The notes beneath the pieces were generated by a model. It saw only the letters and a program-made list of their open reading frames with translations, was not told the origin of the DNA and did no database searches. The position numbers were made by a program, and so were the translations under genes. From Acanthochlamys bracteata (Eukaryota; Streptophyta; Magnoliopsida; Pandanales; Velloziaceae): 64,000 bases of DNA. This document shows, one piece after another, positions 1 through 13,203 of this stretch (its first letter is position 1; the number at the start of each line of letters is the position of its first letter). The stretch spans positions 630,001 to 694,000 of the forward strand of contig CM034144.1 in NCBI GenBank assembly GCA_019914995.1, written 5' to 3'.

Positions 1-517
1 ATCCACTAAGTATTTCTACTTTTGATGGAACAAGGCAGTCTGGTTTTGATTATCAAAAGCTAGATCTATGCATTCTTATATTGAAATTTATCTATAAGTG
101 ACAATAATTATTAGATCAAGCTTTCAAGAACAAAGTTTGGATACTTAGGGCGCGTTTCTTTTGCTCTGAACTGAGTTTTTTAAAGTGAGTTACTTAAAAA
201 GTAAAGTTCAGAAGTGAGTTCAATTTTTGTATTTATGTTTTATTAAAAGTGAGTTTGGAAGTGAAGTTTTTAGTTTTAAAATTTGAATTGTAGAAGTGGA
301 GTTTTGGCGGGAAAAAGTGACTTAAAAATGTTAGTAAACATGCCCTTAGTATATCTGGAGAATTATCTTGTTAGTTTTAAAAAGTTGATTAGTTGTCTCT
401 TCCAGCATCTATGCCATTATTGCACATCGTTAGATAGTAGTTTGTTTATGTTGTTTTACTTACATTGTTCATCTTGGTTATAAGATCAAATATAGCGTTT
501 GTGAATTCTCCTTTCAG
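1..517. other. Intron or upstream part of APC4, no coding exon seen
   Basis: No exon could be placed here. The first APC4 exon begins at 518 after a pyrimidine-rich stretch ending in CAG, and it starts in mid-codon, so this stretch is most likely an intron of APC4. It holds one Tourist-like MITE, listed separately. Confidence 0.6.
148..345. mobile_element. Tourist-like MITE (copy 1)
   Basis: A 198-bp AT-rich element starts with GGGCGCGTTTC and ends with GTAAACATGCCC, an imperfect terminal inverted repeat. A TTA trinucleotide directly flanks it on each side (145-147 and 346-348). A TTA duplication with GGG-starting ends is characteristic of PIF/Harbinger (Tourist) MITEs. Its interior resembles the elements at 1640 and 7285 (repeated GTGAGTTT-like segments). 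It sits in an APC4 intron. Confidence 0.7.
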
Positions 518-3500
518 GCAAATGTGTCACTTGTCTTTGTTGGCGTCCTGATGGCAAAGCAATTGCTCTTGGTCTTGAAGATGGCTTAGTAACATTACAT
601 GATGTGGAAGTAGGTCTTTGCAACAAAAAAAGATAGAAAACCATTTGGTAGCTCTAGAGGAATTACATGTATTTATGTATTATTATTCTACTAATCCATT
701 TCTAAAGAGTGAGATTATAGAACCAGAATTTTCAAACTTGAGAGCGTTCATTTTGCAGAATGGGAAGTTGTTAAGGAGCTTCAATTCTCACAATGTAGCT
801 GTTGTCTGTCTTAACTGGAAAGATCAATTGCTGAAGGTAGAGGCTAAAACTTTTTAGGCATCTTTAGTGCTGAAGCTTGAACCATATTGGTGAAGGAGTG
901 TTTTAAAACTATGTAAAATCCATATTCAATGTTTGATTATCTTCCTTCATTTGTATTTGCCATGGTCACAGAACTAGGATGAGGCCTCTATTTGCAAATT
1001 TAAATTCGTTGAAGTTGAAGCAATTCCTAATCGTATCAGAAGCTAATTTCTGTTCTAGCTTATGCAAAAGTGTGTGAATAGGTGGTGCTCCACTGTATTT
1101 GTAAATTTGATCATGTAATTAGGCCTTAGTTAACTGATAAACAATTAGTGCAATTTTACCTATTGCCATTTTGGCCTAGTAAGATTGCTATTCCCTCATA
1201 TACTGCTCTGTTTAATTCTGCACCACCTCTTTATTATCTGTGTATTTATCTTAAGTAAAGGCCTCCATTCTTAACAATGACCTATCCGAGAGATTTTAAA
1301 TAAGCTGTCTTCTCTTCTTTTTTTTTGGGTGTAAGGTGGAAATCTTTGTTTGCTGAGTAAAGCTCCCTGGATTTTTATTAAACCATCTTGTTTCGAATAG
1401 TTAAAAAGCTAAAGAACTTGATAACATAAAAAGTTATCTTGTAAATCATCATGACAACAAAATTAAGGCAAATGAACTGAAGTACTAGGAACTAGGAGGT
1501 ATAGAGAATAAGCACTAAATATTGTTGATGAAACTATATGAGGGTACAGGTAGCCATGGGTGGATTTTCGGTGTTAGCCGTCATCTGATCCAATTTTTTG
1601 TTAGATGTGTAATCTTCTGAACTTTTCACTTTTAACGTAGGGCGTGTTTACCTTGTAGAAAAAGTGGGTTAAGTGAGTTTTTTGGAAGTCAATTTAAAAA
1701 ATAAATTAAAAATTAAAATATTTAATAAAAAATAAAATTATATATTAATTTAATATTTATAGTAAGTTTTAAAATTAAATTTTTAAAAAAAATTTATTAA
1801 TAAAAAATTTTTATTTTAATTTGTGTATGTATTTTATATTGAAAGTGAGTTTAAAAAAAAAGAGTTTGGGGTGTTGGTAAACACGCCCGTAAGTGCTAAA
1901 TGCTAAATGGTGTCTCTTTTGGATTCACACTCTAAAAATTTAAATTTTATGCCAGGATAACCGTGATAATGTGTTTACTTATGAAGATCGCACGTCACGC
2001 TTCTTTCCTCCTGCTCCACGGGCTCCTCGAATGGCTGGACTTGGTTCTGGAGATAATGGCCTCATGGATGAATCAGAAGGCACATTTCAAGACCTTTCAA
2101 GTTCTTCACGGCAGCAATTTAACATCCTTTGCAGTGGAGATAATGACGGATGCATTTGCTTTAGTATATTTGGTATTTTTCCAATTGGAAAGATTGTAAG
2201 TGTGAAATTTAATTGTTTTCCTCTTCATAGCATTGCTGCTTATGGACTGTGCAGATCCTTGTAAGTTCGTTTATTGTTAGCCATATTCTTCCACTGCAGT
2301 TCCTCAGTTCCATCAACATGCTACCCTTTAGTAAATTCTTTTAGCAAATCATGCCTCTTGTTTTTGTCAAAAGGCTAACGTAAAGTTGCAAATATATGAC
2401 AGAATATTCAGAAGTTGTTAATTCATACATCTGCTGGAGATGAGGGAAAGAATTTCATGCTGCAGAATCCCTCTATTTCCAAGGTATTTTGGATGTTTTT
2501 CATCAAGCAATTATGTCCATGTAGCTGTAATTCTGCATGAGAGCATAAACATGTGGACTGTACTGTCCTCTATGGCTATAGTTTTGATGTTCTTAGTATC
2601 AGTGTTGTATATTAACTAAACGAGGATGAGCTGAAGTGGTAACCCTCTGATGGATATGTGAACCCACCAAAAATATTCAAGATTAACAGTCATGTGCTGA
2701 GAATGTGCTGGTGGAGACATGTGGCTGAACCTACTAGGAATTTGATATGTTGGAAGTAGTATAATAAAAAAGGATGCGCAGGTCCTTGTTTCTACAAAGA
2801 CTTGAGTGATTTAAAATTAGCCAGCGTGCTGCTTATGATCCTCATTGAGTGAAATGGTTTCTTAACGGCTGTTAATGCAATTTACAAACAAGATGCTGAA
2901 CTCTCTAGATTCATCAACATATACGACCAATTTGGGTAAGAGAAGGTTCAGTGGGTTTAACTATTGTGGATGTGGATGTGGAGTGCATGATATATAAATT
3001 ATGTTTTTGTCATCAACTTACAACAAAAGGTCATTTTTTCTTAAATAGCATGTACATTTTATCAGCTTATATGAGCTATAGGGGGCTTTCACTTCCTTTA
3101 ATTGAAACTGATTTTATTGCCGACGAAACATCATTGTCTTAGAGTATTGTGTTTGGTATTTAGAGGGCATGTTGTACTATATCAGTAATATTATGAGTGA
3201 ATGTCTTGTTTGTTGGACGTATTTAACTACTATATTTCAGCCATTAAATATGGTGAAGAATTCTTTTTCGTTTGTGCATTGATATGTTTCACTAGATAAA
3301 TGATGGCCCTCCTAAGCTTGTTTTATTTTGCAGATTTCATTATCAGCAAACATGTGTAAACTGACAGTTGTCACATTTGGAAACCTGGTGGAAGAAGTTT
3401 TACCTAAAGGCAAACATACAAACAGAGTTGTCAGTATTGTTGAATCAACATGTGATTCTGATTATTCATATGGATTACACTGTTTACTTCTTGATACTTC

Positions 3501-6500
3501 AATATTTTTTAACAGGTTAGTAAACTTGTTTTGGAAACAATACAATATATTTATTATCTGGGATCTTTTTGATGGGTGTGATGAATGTTTGTAGTAGAAA
3601 ATAGTTAGTGTCCAGTATCATTGAACACACTTGTCATTATGCTTCTTAGGAATTTATATATTTTTAGAAAGAGGAGAGCCTGGGAGCCATCTTTGAATAA
3701 ATTTTGTAGTAGTAAAGTTTTCAGTTAGAAGATATCAACTATCATTTATTTTTGCACTTTTGAGTTCACAGTACACTAGATTGCAATTACTCTAGCTCAA
3801 CATGACATTGATTGTATACTGCCTACTCAATGTAAGTTTAATAAAATTGATGCTTGTTATTATCATCATAGAATAAACTCTTTCCTTATATTTTTTTCAA
3901 TGTTAAGATGGATTATTTAACGCAGAATGAATGAGCTTCATCAGGTCGCTCAGCAAGCTTCAAATATTGAGGATTTACTTGAAGTTGTTCGTGTATCACT
4001 ATCAATGATGTCTAAGCAATGGTCTGATGCAATGCACTCTTTCCGTGAGAAGTTTGACCCTCTATCTTCATTGATTATTGACCACGGTAGCTCTGCAAAC
4101 CATGAACACTACATCTTAGTGTTATTTCATCTTCTCGTAGAATTTTATACTTACCTAGTGTTTTTCAGGGATGGAATCAAGTTCACAAGAGGAGTTGTTG
4201 AGTCTTCTATGTGGTGCCAGAACAAGTCCTCCTCTTCATCAATTTTTAGTCAACTCACTTGGTGAACTGGTACTGTAGTTAACCTAATGTTCCCTACTGC
4301 CACAATCTTATCACTTCTTGTGCATATATGCTGACTTTTATGAGCATACCGACATTCACATACAGCTTCTTGTGTCCATCTATATTTTTTGATTAAGTGG
4401 TAAGATTTGGCAGGGTTTGAAGCGTGTAAGTAAAGCTGTTGATGGTGCTGGGAAGGAGCTTCGGCACATTATCCATGACCATCTGCAGGTATAAGAACAT
4501 GTACATGACAAAATGTTCTTATATATGTTAAATACCTTATACCATAACGTTTTTTTCTATGCTTACCTAGAAATGTGACTGATTTAAGATTGTTATTGTC
4601 ACTCTATATCTCTTAAATTGCGGTTGCTTTACTAGCAATTAAAATAACTTTTTCTGCCTGTTTCTTTACGCATTACATAATTACTAGCGTGCCAAACGCC
4701 ACCATGTATTTTCTTTTGATTACATAGAAATCTGACTAAGCTTGCCATGATCCCTTTGTAGCTATTTTTTTTTACGATCAGTTAGAATCACTTTTTCGGC
4801 CTGCTTTTAGCTCTATAACACACTCAATACTCAATACATAGACACAATATGTATCTATCTTTATGACTCTGATTTAAAGGCGTTAAATAATTGTTGAAGA
4901 AAATGATTTATGTCAGCCAAGCAAACTTTATTGCAAGTAAAGATGCACGCTTCTGCTACTAAATAACATGTATGTGTGCAACCAAAAACTTTCAAATAGT
5001 CTCATTTGAAAGGCATCTTCTGTTTGAGCTTTTGTTGGTATCATGCAATTTGTGTGTGTTTTGAAGTGAACTAGTCTTCCTTGTTCCTAGATATAGCTGT
5101 GATCACGTGGAACATATTTACTTTTCAGAATATAAGGTCATTCACCATCTCCGTGTTGCATTGTGCATTTGCATGCCACCTTAAAATTGTTTCTATTATA
5201 GTAATTATTTTCTTGTTGCATCTCAGGTGAGTTATACTTGGGAGTAGGCATATGCCCTTTCAGTGTTTATGGTTGAATTGTTACCTTGTTCTTCTAGTTT
5301 TATGTAGCATGAACAATTTTTCTTGTGAACATATTAAGGATATTGTTGTGTTAGAATTTTCTCTTGTTATTATGCTAGTTATACAGGGATTAGGAAAGAG
5401 TAAAATGATGTAATAGACACCTGGTGGATGTTCCCATACTTTCCTCTTTATCTTAATTTTTTTATACACTTCTTCTGTTATCTTAAGTAGATTTTTCTTT
5501 AGTTGGGATCCTTATCTTGATTTTGACTTTCTTTTGAAGCCTGCTGTGGAAATTATCGGATTTAGAAGTGGCGAATTGAGAGGCCTTTCAAAATGGCGTG
5601 CACGATTTCAATGTATTGGATTAGATGAGAAGCTTGTTAGTGATGCTACAGAAATGGCCGGAATGCTTCTTGTTCAAGTTGAACGATTTCTGAGGGTTCT
5701 AGCAATTGTGGTTTATCAGGTATAGATGACAATTTGCGTTCTTGAAAGCTGGCCATTTAATTTTATCAGCAGCTGAATGGGAGAAGCAGCGAGAGGAACC
5801 ATTAGCATATTTCACACTCTAATAATAAAAGGATACATTTCAAGTTTTCTTAGTGGTGTGTCCTCATCACTTATTTAGTTTTCTTGTACGTTACTATTGT
5901 GTGCTTAAGAAACATTTAGATCCTTTCTCTTATTTTCGTTGCCAGCATAATTCTTGATATGTCTGTTTCTCCCACAGTTTAAAAATTTCTTTACTTGGCT
6001 TCTGAGATGTATAAAGATACTGATGTCAGAGCCTACTGATCAAATCCAACCTTTTAACAGGTGTGGGTTTCTGGTCTTGAATGTAGTCTGTAATTTTATA
6101 TCATTTGATATTTTCTTAGTGTTTGCTTTGCACATTACAGTGAACTGGTTATAATATTTCTGAAATTTCTCCTCGAACATGATCCTATTGGGCAGCTTTT
6201 GGAGCGTTCTGATGTGAAATCCAGTATAATAGTTGATCTGTAAGTTTCTAAAGCATTTTGTATTTGGAAGCTCTTGCAATATAACATGAGTCTTAGGAAA
6301 ACTGCTCACTTATGGTACTATATCTAGGTTCAGGAAATGGACAAAAATGATGTTTTGCAGTTTGTCTGAAGCTGAATAGAATTTTCTTTTGTTTGTGATT
6401 AGAAGACTGCAATGCAGCTTGAGCTTCTGCGGAGATGTTTTATAGATTTTCAACTTGCATATTCCTTGAAATGATGTTCCTTGTGTACTGAAAACACAAT

Positions 6501-9041
6501 GGTTATGCAGGGACACTAAACAGCGAATAGAGCAACTTGTAGAGTTTGGAGGATTTTCTGACACAAAGATTTTGGAAAGAAATTTGTTGAAGGAATTCAG
6601 TCAACTAGAGCAATGGTATGTTTCAGTAAACTTTGTCTGTTGAGGATATTTTGGTAGTGTTTGAGATGATATTGGGGCAAAAAGTTTTAGACATCAACAG
6701 TAGCTCTTTTGCTTCCCTTTTTTAACTAGTTCGTAGCAAAGCATCCTATCTTATTGATGTAGCTAGTAGGTATTTCAATAGATAGACACAAAGTCATTTT
6801 TGTTTGGAATTTCTGCTGATATCATCAGGTTGAGGTCAATGTTATGCTAATTTTTGTTGGTATTACCTTGCTTAATAAATGTGATATTGAGATTAGTGCA
6901 CAAGTTTTAGTAGGCTTTATAAGGTTTACTAGAATTGCCTGAATTGTTTGACATACTTATATTTGATCTTACAGCGTTAAGAAGGCCTTCATGATGCCAT
7001 TCACCACTATTTCAAGTGAAATATATTGCGAGGACTTGCTGCCGTTGTACCCTGTTCCATCTGGTTCGCAGTTGCATGCTTCAACTTCGGCTGCATGTCA
7101 AGAGGTGCTTATATGGTACTTAATATAGACATACATCATTTGCTAGTTAAAGCAAAGCATCTGCAGCTTATGCTTCTGAAAGTGGTAGCCTCATAAAATA
7201 CTAAAATACAAGATAGCTAATATTCAGCAGGTGTGCAGGACAAATACTTAAAGATTTTCCAGAACCTTAATTCACAGGAATTTAGGGTGTGTTTACCTTG
7301 AGGTAAACTCACTTTTTGAAAGTGAATTTAAAATTAAATTAAAAATTAAAATTTTAATAAAAAATAAATTTATGTTAATTTTGTATTAATAGTAAGTTTC
7401 GAAATTGAATTTTGAAAAAAAATGTTTTTGATAGAAATAATTTATTTTAAAACTTTTGTTTATTTTATATTAAATGTGAATTTAAAAGAAGTGGAGTTTG
7501 GGTAGTAGGTAAACACACCATTAGCAAGAATCTTAACTCTGTAGGCCTGATGAAATACTGTGACAACCCTCTCATGTAGCCATTCCTTCAATAAAAAGGT
7601 GTCTTTATATGTGAAACAGTGCCGGACACTTATGATGCTTATCTTCGGTAGAGCTTCATGTTCAGTTGTCTTCTTTCTCTGTGGTGTTACTTTCAAAACT
7701 TTCGTTTAAGTGTTGTCAGCTGTAGAATTGGATTCAACTTAATTTTCAAATGTACGGCCTGTTTTATGAGAATGTCAACAAAATGAACCCATGAATATGT
7801 CAGTGGGTATGAATTTATTCTGTTTCAATCTACTCACAAAGTTTCTTTCCTCACAGGGGTCTCTTGATTCTACTTCTAGTTTTCATGCATCTCAATACAT
7901 CCCTGTGGATTTCATATGCTTCAGAGTGGCTGAAGAGTCAGTTGGAATGCCTAACTGTGTTGGCATCATCAAGGGGTTTGCATGTGAAGAAAATTCTACT
8001 GAAGCGGTTTTGCTATCTCTGCCTGATAAATATCGTTGTATTGACCTGTCCCTCTATAAGGTAGTAACAGTGTTTTCCTCCTTTATTTTTCACTTGCTTC
8101 ATAATTTTCTGAATTTGGAATTTTGTGCTGAAACAGGAAAACCAGGTGATCTTGTTACTTGGTGAATCAATAGCTAAACCTGATTCCACAGGGAGATCAT
8201 TAATGATAATGTTAAAAGCAAGTGAATTTCCATTTTCTCCTCTTCGAAGATCTCCGTTTGTGAGTCTCTGGAAGATTTGCGAATTAAAGGTACCATCCCT
8301 ATGTGATCCTAAAGAAAAGCAAATTCTCTGTGCTTGTCGGTTTGGTCATAGTGGTAAAGCAACCGTTTGAGGTTGATGTATGAATGTTCATATTTGATTA
8401 ACATATATTAGTAATCATCATTTGTCTCTGGTGTTCTTGTCTTTGATGTTACCAGGGTTCAGTAGTAGATTTGACCTTGGAGAGCGGAAAAGTCCGTGCC
8501 ATTCCTCACTCTGTAGCAGCGCCACTTGCTGTTAGTGGTAAGGATATTTCCATGTTGAGAAATCTTCTCCACATTTATATGAACTCTCTCAAATGGGCAC
8601 TTATGCATTTGACATAATCTTGCAACCGTCTTATTGTATTTTAGTTTAAGTTGCTTAAAAGTGATGTTCTTGTGAGTCTAAAAAACTCTTATGATATCAG
8701 CAATTTTGTGTTTGTATCATTGTGTACCCATTTGCTACTTTCTGAACAGTGCTGTTTTTCTTTCATGAGACTCGATGCTGTTAAGAATCCTAGTTGATCC
8801 TGTATGTTTGTGATTCTTATTTCACAAGATGCCTGCCATCTAAATCACTTTCTTGATTCTGATTGATGTACTAGTTTAGCGATTGTAATTATACTATTTG
8901 TCTTTGTTTCACAAGAATGATTTGCTTAGTTTTTTGATTTTTCCAGCTTCAAGAGGTTTGGCTTGTGTTTTCGCTTCAAGAAAGCATGCCCTTGTTTACA
9001 TACTCGATGAGGATGAGGATGAAGCATCTGATATGGAGTGA
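518..9041 (+). CDS. APC4: Anaphase-promoting complex subunit 4 (APC4), 5' partial
   Basis: APC4 is a scaffold subunit of the APC/C, the nuclear E3 ubiquitin ligase that drives mitotic exit. I place 17 exons: 518-609, 759-836, 1956-2195, 2403-2483, 3334-3515, 3926-4086, 4169-4269, 4414-4488, 5540-5719, 5978-6060, 6141-6239, 6511-6615, 6975-7104, 7857-8060, 8137-8289, 8456-8537 and 8947-9041. They join in frame to about 712 residues ending at TGA 9039-9041. The start has a WD40-type blade ([16 protein letters not shown], then [12 protein letters not shown]). The middle matches the Apc4 long helical domain ([20 protein letters not shown], then KQWSDAM). The C-terminus is acidic ([11 protein letters not shown]). 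From memory the Arabidopsis protein has nearly 800 residues, so about 60-80 N-terminal residues lie upstream of the window. All introns are GT-AG and three carry MITEs or lie next to one. No frameshift was seen, so the gene looks functional. Confidence 0.93.
1640..1888. mobile_element. Tourist-like MITE (copy 2)
   Basis: A 249-bp element with a perfect 13-bp terminal inverted repeat: GGGCGTGTTTACC at 1640-1652 and GGTAAACACGCCC at 1876-1888. GTA flanks both ends (1637-1639 and 1889-1891), so the target duplication is 3 bp but not the usual TTA/TAA. The interior is AT-rich and non-coding. It lies in the APC4 intron 837-1955. Confidence 0.8.
7285..7520. mobile_element. Tourist-like MITE (copy 3)
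   Basis: A 236-bp element starting GGGTGTGTTTACC (7285-7297) and ending GGTAAACACACCA (7508-7520). A TTA duplication flanks both sides (7282-7284 and 7521-7523). The interior resembles copies 1 and 2. It lies in the APC4 intron 7105-7856. Confidence 0.8.
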
Positions 9042-10373
9042 AAAGTCCAATGGTGCAGTAAAAACTGTCGAAAATCGATATTAAAACCTCTCCATCTACA
9101 GCTGGAATTCTATGAATTTCAGGGGAGAATTCTAGGATGTCAAATATGCATTTCTTCAATAGTAGGAGGCCCAGTAAAGCTTCTTTGGGATGGTATTGCA
9201 AGTTCTCTGCAGTTGGCCAGAGGGAGATGCATGACTTGTATCCGCATTGTCTATCTAACTTGAATAATTAAAACTGTGAATTATGGCTGTAAAAGGGTCG
9301 GTAATATCAATTGCTTGTAATATTCTCTACATGCTGTACGACAGGGACTGAGAACTGGTCTAACACCATCTCCAGAGCACATCAATTGCACAGTATGAAC
9401 CCTTTATGAGAATGAATGTGCGCTAAGTATCAAACTTCTGCTAGCATTTTTCATATTACGATCTGCATTGTCGTATTGTTGGTCACTTTGATACAAAGAC
9501 AAAAGGGAAATTTTACAGCTGTTAACAAATTGCAGAAACATTTGAGCCTAATCTACAAAAATGGATCAACGATATGTGCATGTCGAGGAAACCTCAAGAA
9601 TGTGACTACGTACTATTTAGAGGGATGTCTGGTAGTGTAAAATAAAATGAAATAAAAATATCTGAAAGTTCCTTAAAAATGATCTTTTTTGGTTACAAAT
9701 TAATAGAAAATTATGTATAATATAGAAAATATATATTTAATAAAGTATAATGTATCTATATGATCTAAATTAAAACAATTAAAATATAAAAAGTATTAAA
9801 ATGAGGATAGTGAGCATGGTTCGTTCTAAATGTACTTCCAACGTCCCGTAGTCTGAGGAGATTATTGGCTAATAAAACGGACCTCCGTGAAATGCGCAAC
9901 CCTACTTTTTATAGAACACAAAGAAAAAACAGAATTTATAAAATGCTGCATTAGATTTTTTTTGTTTTTTGAATAACAAGGTATCTGTGCTATACTTATC
10001 CACATGGAAGTTCTATCATGAAATTAAAGAATTAATAATCATTGCCAGAGATTTTTTTTTTGTTTTTGAATACGTTACCATATATATCGTTGATAGATAT
10101 GCTCCAAAGCTTGATTAATAATCCATCACAAAAAGCAGGCAGGGAAAAAAAAGAATAATCCAACTAGCACATATATATGTTACCGGTATAGTAAGTTAAC
10201 AAGCAGTGAACTAAAAATAACGGGTTAAAGATTCTAATAGAACTAGCACTGAGAATCAATGGCATCACACATCGTTAAACCAGGCCAGCTACGTAGTTCA
10301 GTCCAAGCAAATTGGTAATCTCATCTATGTAGTTAGCTACTAGTTAGCTAGATATGTAGTTTTAACATAATAG
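9042..10373. other. Intergenic, between convergent APC4 and ARR-B ends
   Basis: This stretch holds the APC4 3' UTR, the 3' flank of the minus-strand response regulator, and AT-rich sequence from about 9650 onward. No ORF here resembles a known protein and no RNA gene is evident. Confidence 0.6.
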
Positions 10374-13203
10374 CTACTCATGAACCATTATAACATTTGA
10401 TGCTTCTTCATTCCCCGTCTCCGACGTGCTCCCGCTGCTGTAAAACTGGAAAAGCATAAAGAAAATAGTTATGTACGAAACAGATATGATAAGAAACTAT
10501 ATATAGTTGTGATACACACCTGCCTGACAAGGGAGTTAAGGTCCCCAGCAGAAGAATCACGGTTGTTAGTAGGAAGCAAAACTCCAGTTGTCGAACTTTC
10601 TTCGTAATCTTTTAATGGCACTTGTTTGACCAACAAATCTGTAGATGCCGCGGTTTTCCTCTCCGTAGAAGTACTCCCGAAACCAAACTCTTCATTTGGC
10701 TCTGCACCCAAAATAGCAAATCAAAAATTCGATACACATATGTTACTCAAAGAATTACAACATTCGCAGATTGATCTGAGATCAGCATATACCACGTACC
10801 GTTTACAAAAATATCAAAATCTTCTACTTCTGGCAAGATAAAATCCATATTGGAGTGTTGCTGATGATGATCAGAATTAATAGGATTCTGACTCAACACA
10901 TTGCTGCAAACTGAACTGATCGTGTTGTTGTCTCTCCGCGCGGGCGCATGGTTCTGTGAAATGCAAACTTGTCCTGGTAGTTGTCTAATATCATTAATAT
11001 TACCGTAAGGAACTCTGATCATTTGTTGGTGATTGTTAAACCCGGTATAGTTAACTTGCGGATGTAAAATTCGTTGATGGATTGAACCAATGTTCATTCT
11101 TGAATTCGTAAACTGATGAGAAGACCACGGAATCGGTTGTTGTTGGAGATACTGGTTCATCATTGGATTTGGTACCGGTTGCTGCGCTGCTAACGGGCGT
11201 GGATTTGCAACAAAATTTTGGTTCTGGTGAACAAATTGCGAAACTGGCGCTGCAGTGTTGGTTTTGATCATGAGCTGATCGATAGGTCTTATGGGTGGCC
11301 TTTGATCAAGAGCATGCTGTTGTTGCACGGGAGGATTATCAATGATTCCTAAATCAGGACGGATGTTTTGTTGTTTCTTCTCCTGCTCTTCGCTTGTATT
11401 CTTCAAACTTCTCCTGTACTTCTGCAATTACGATCAGTAACTATTCTCAGTTCTCTCTACGAATCATGACCAGCTTAAAATTTTTTCGGAAAATTTTAAA
11501 GAACTCTACCTGCAAATGACTGGCAACATTTTCTCTGGTAAGTCCAGGACAATCCATCAGCTCGAGTATCTTCTTCGGAACAGCTTCTGATACAAAGTAG
11601 AACAGATTTAGATAACACTTCAGTAACAGGTTCAAAAAGGAAAAAAACGTGAACAAATTCATAAATGTTTTATACATAACTCTTACGGGCATCGCCAAGT
11701 TGTCTGACAACACTCAAAAATTTATTGTGCAAATCATTAGTCCATGAAATCCTTTGCTTCTTTGAAGTTCCCTCTTGTTGTGAACTCTTTTCTTCGTCGA
11801 ACGATCTTCTTCTCGAACATTTCGTTTTCTTACTGCCATCTTCTTCTATTCTCAACGAATCGCTTAATCTGTCAATGGTGGTACTAACATCTTTGGCACT
11901 GGTGATCTTTTTGTCCCTTAACAAGCTTTTCCATATAATCTTTAGTTCCTGCATTCTCACCGGTTTGACCAAGTAGTCTTTTGCTCCGCTTGAGAAACAT
12001 TTCATCACAGTTTCTTCGTCGTTGTTCACAGACATCACTGCATCAACTTTACTGAATAAACATTTCTTTGAAAAACATATAGATCTAGAGAGAGTATATA
12101 TAAGAGAAGAGAAAAAGTTCAGCATGGAGAATTTTTTTTTAAAACTTACTGACTACAGGTATGTTAATCTCTGAATCAATTATCTCAGCTAGATGGAAAC
12201 CGTCCATTTCTGGCATATAAATGTCGGTGATCACCAGATCGAATTTGCCTTTGTTCTCCCTCACAATTTGTAATGCAGCATGCCCAGATTGAGCCATTGT
12301 TACTGCAAAATATTGAAGATCGACCAAGTTCATGTCAGTATCAAAATAATTATGATTGACTCCAAAAACTGTAGTAGAATTAATAGATACAGATTATCAA
12401 CTTAAAAGTTAATCTGTTAAAAATATTGTGAAATTAACTTGTTTGTCCAACAAAAAACAAGGAATTAAATTGCGTAATGACAATGCTAGCCAGTCACAAC
12501 TTTTTTTTTTTTTATAAAAAGAAAATTTACTTTAAGCAAGATTACGGCTTTATGCAATTTTGAAGATTCAATGAACTGTGCTTCAATTAAACTCAATATA
12601 AGCTGAAGATTAATTCATTAAAGTTATATCAGTAGGGTAACAGAACTCATACGCAACTCCTGATAATGAAAAATTATAGGAAAGCAAAAACAATAAAAAA
12701 AATTCTATCAGCCAAACAGAAAAATATCGTTCATGTAATCATAAAACTCTCAAAAACCTCTCTACAAGGTTATCAATGAATATGAAAACCTTTCTGGTTG
12801 AAAACAAACACATATGAACACCTTGGGAAAAAAACCCTAAAAGCTACACCTAAAATTCTATTCAAGCAAGATTTACAAGAATCGAACAAATTAAAAACTA
12901 AACCCAAGGAAACGATTAACACATACACTAAAAGAAAAAAAGAAATATAGTTGTTCTTTGGTTAACGAAAGAAAGTATAGTAACCTTTACCCAAGAAACA
13001 AAACCAAATTAAAAGAAGAAACATGAAATCAAAAGCATATAACCTTTGTAGCCACAGTTGCGCATCATCGCATCAAGGTTCTTTAGAGAAGCAGCATCAT
13101 TGTCAACAAGGAGAATACGCAGACCATCGGGGAACACCTTTCTGAGAACAGGTGCAACTGCTACGTTTTCAACCATGCACTCTTGTTCTTCTTCTTCTTC
13201 CAT
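10374..13203 (-). CDS. Type-B ARR-like response regulator / GARP transcription factor
   Basis: This is a nuclear transcription factor of the cytokinin phosphorelay type. Seven exons, in coding order: 13203-13044, 12302-12150, 12037-11687, 11586-11510, 11421-10800, 10701-10520 and 10445-10374. They join in frame to 538 residues with stop TAG at 10374-10376. Residues 28-140 form the receiver: acidic pocket D34/N35, phospho-acceptor D80 in [12 protein letters not shown]107, and K129 in YLVKPVR. A basic stretch is followed by a GARP Myb-like domain ([12 protein letters not shown], then [19 protein letters not shown], then [10 protein letters not shown]). The long fifth exon encodes a Gln/Asn/Pro-rich region typical of activation domains. 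Gene structure and domain order fit type-B ARRs. N35 replaces the second Asp of the usual metal-binding pair, so phosphorylation may be altered. Which ARR it matches is not clear, so no symbol is given. Confidence 0.88.
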
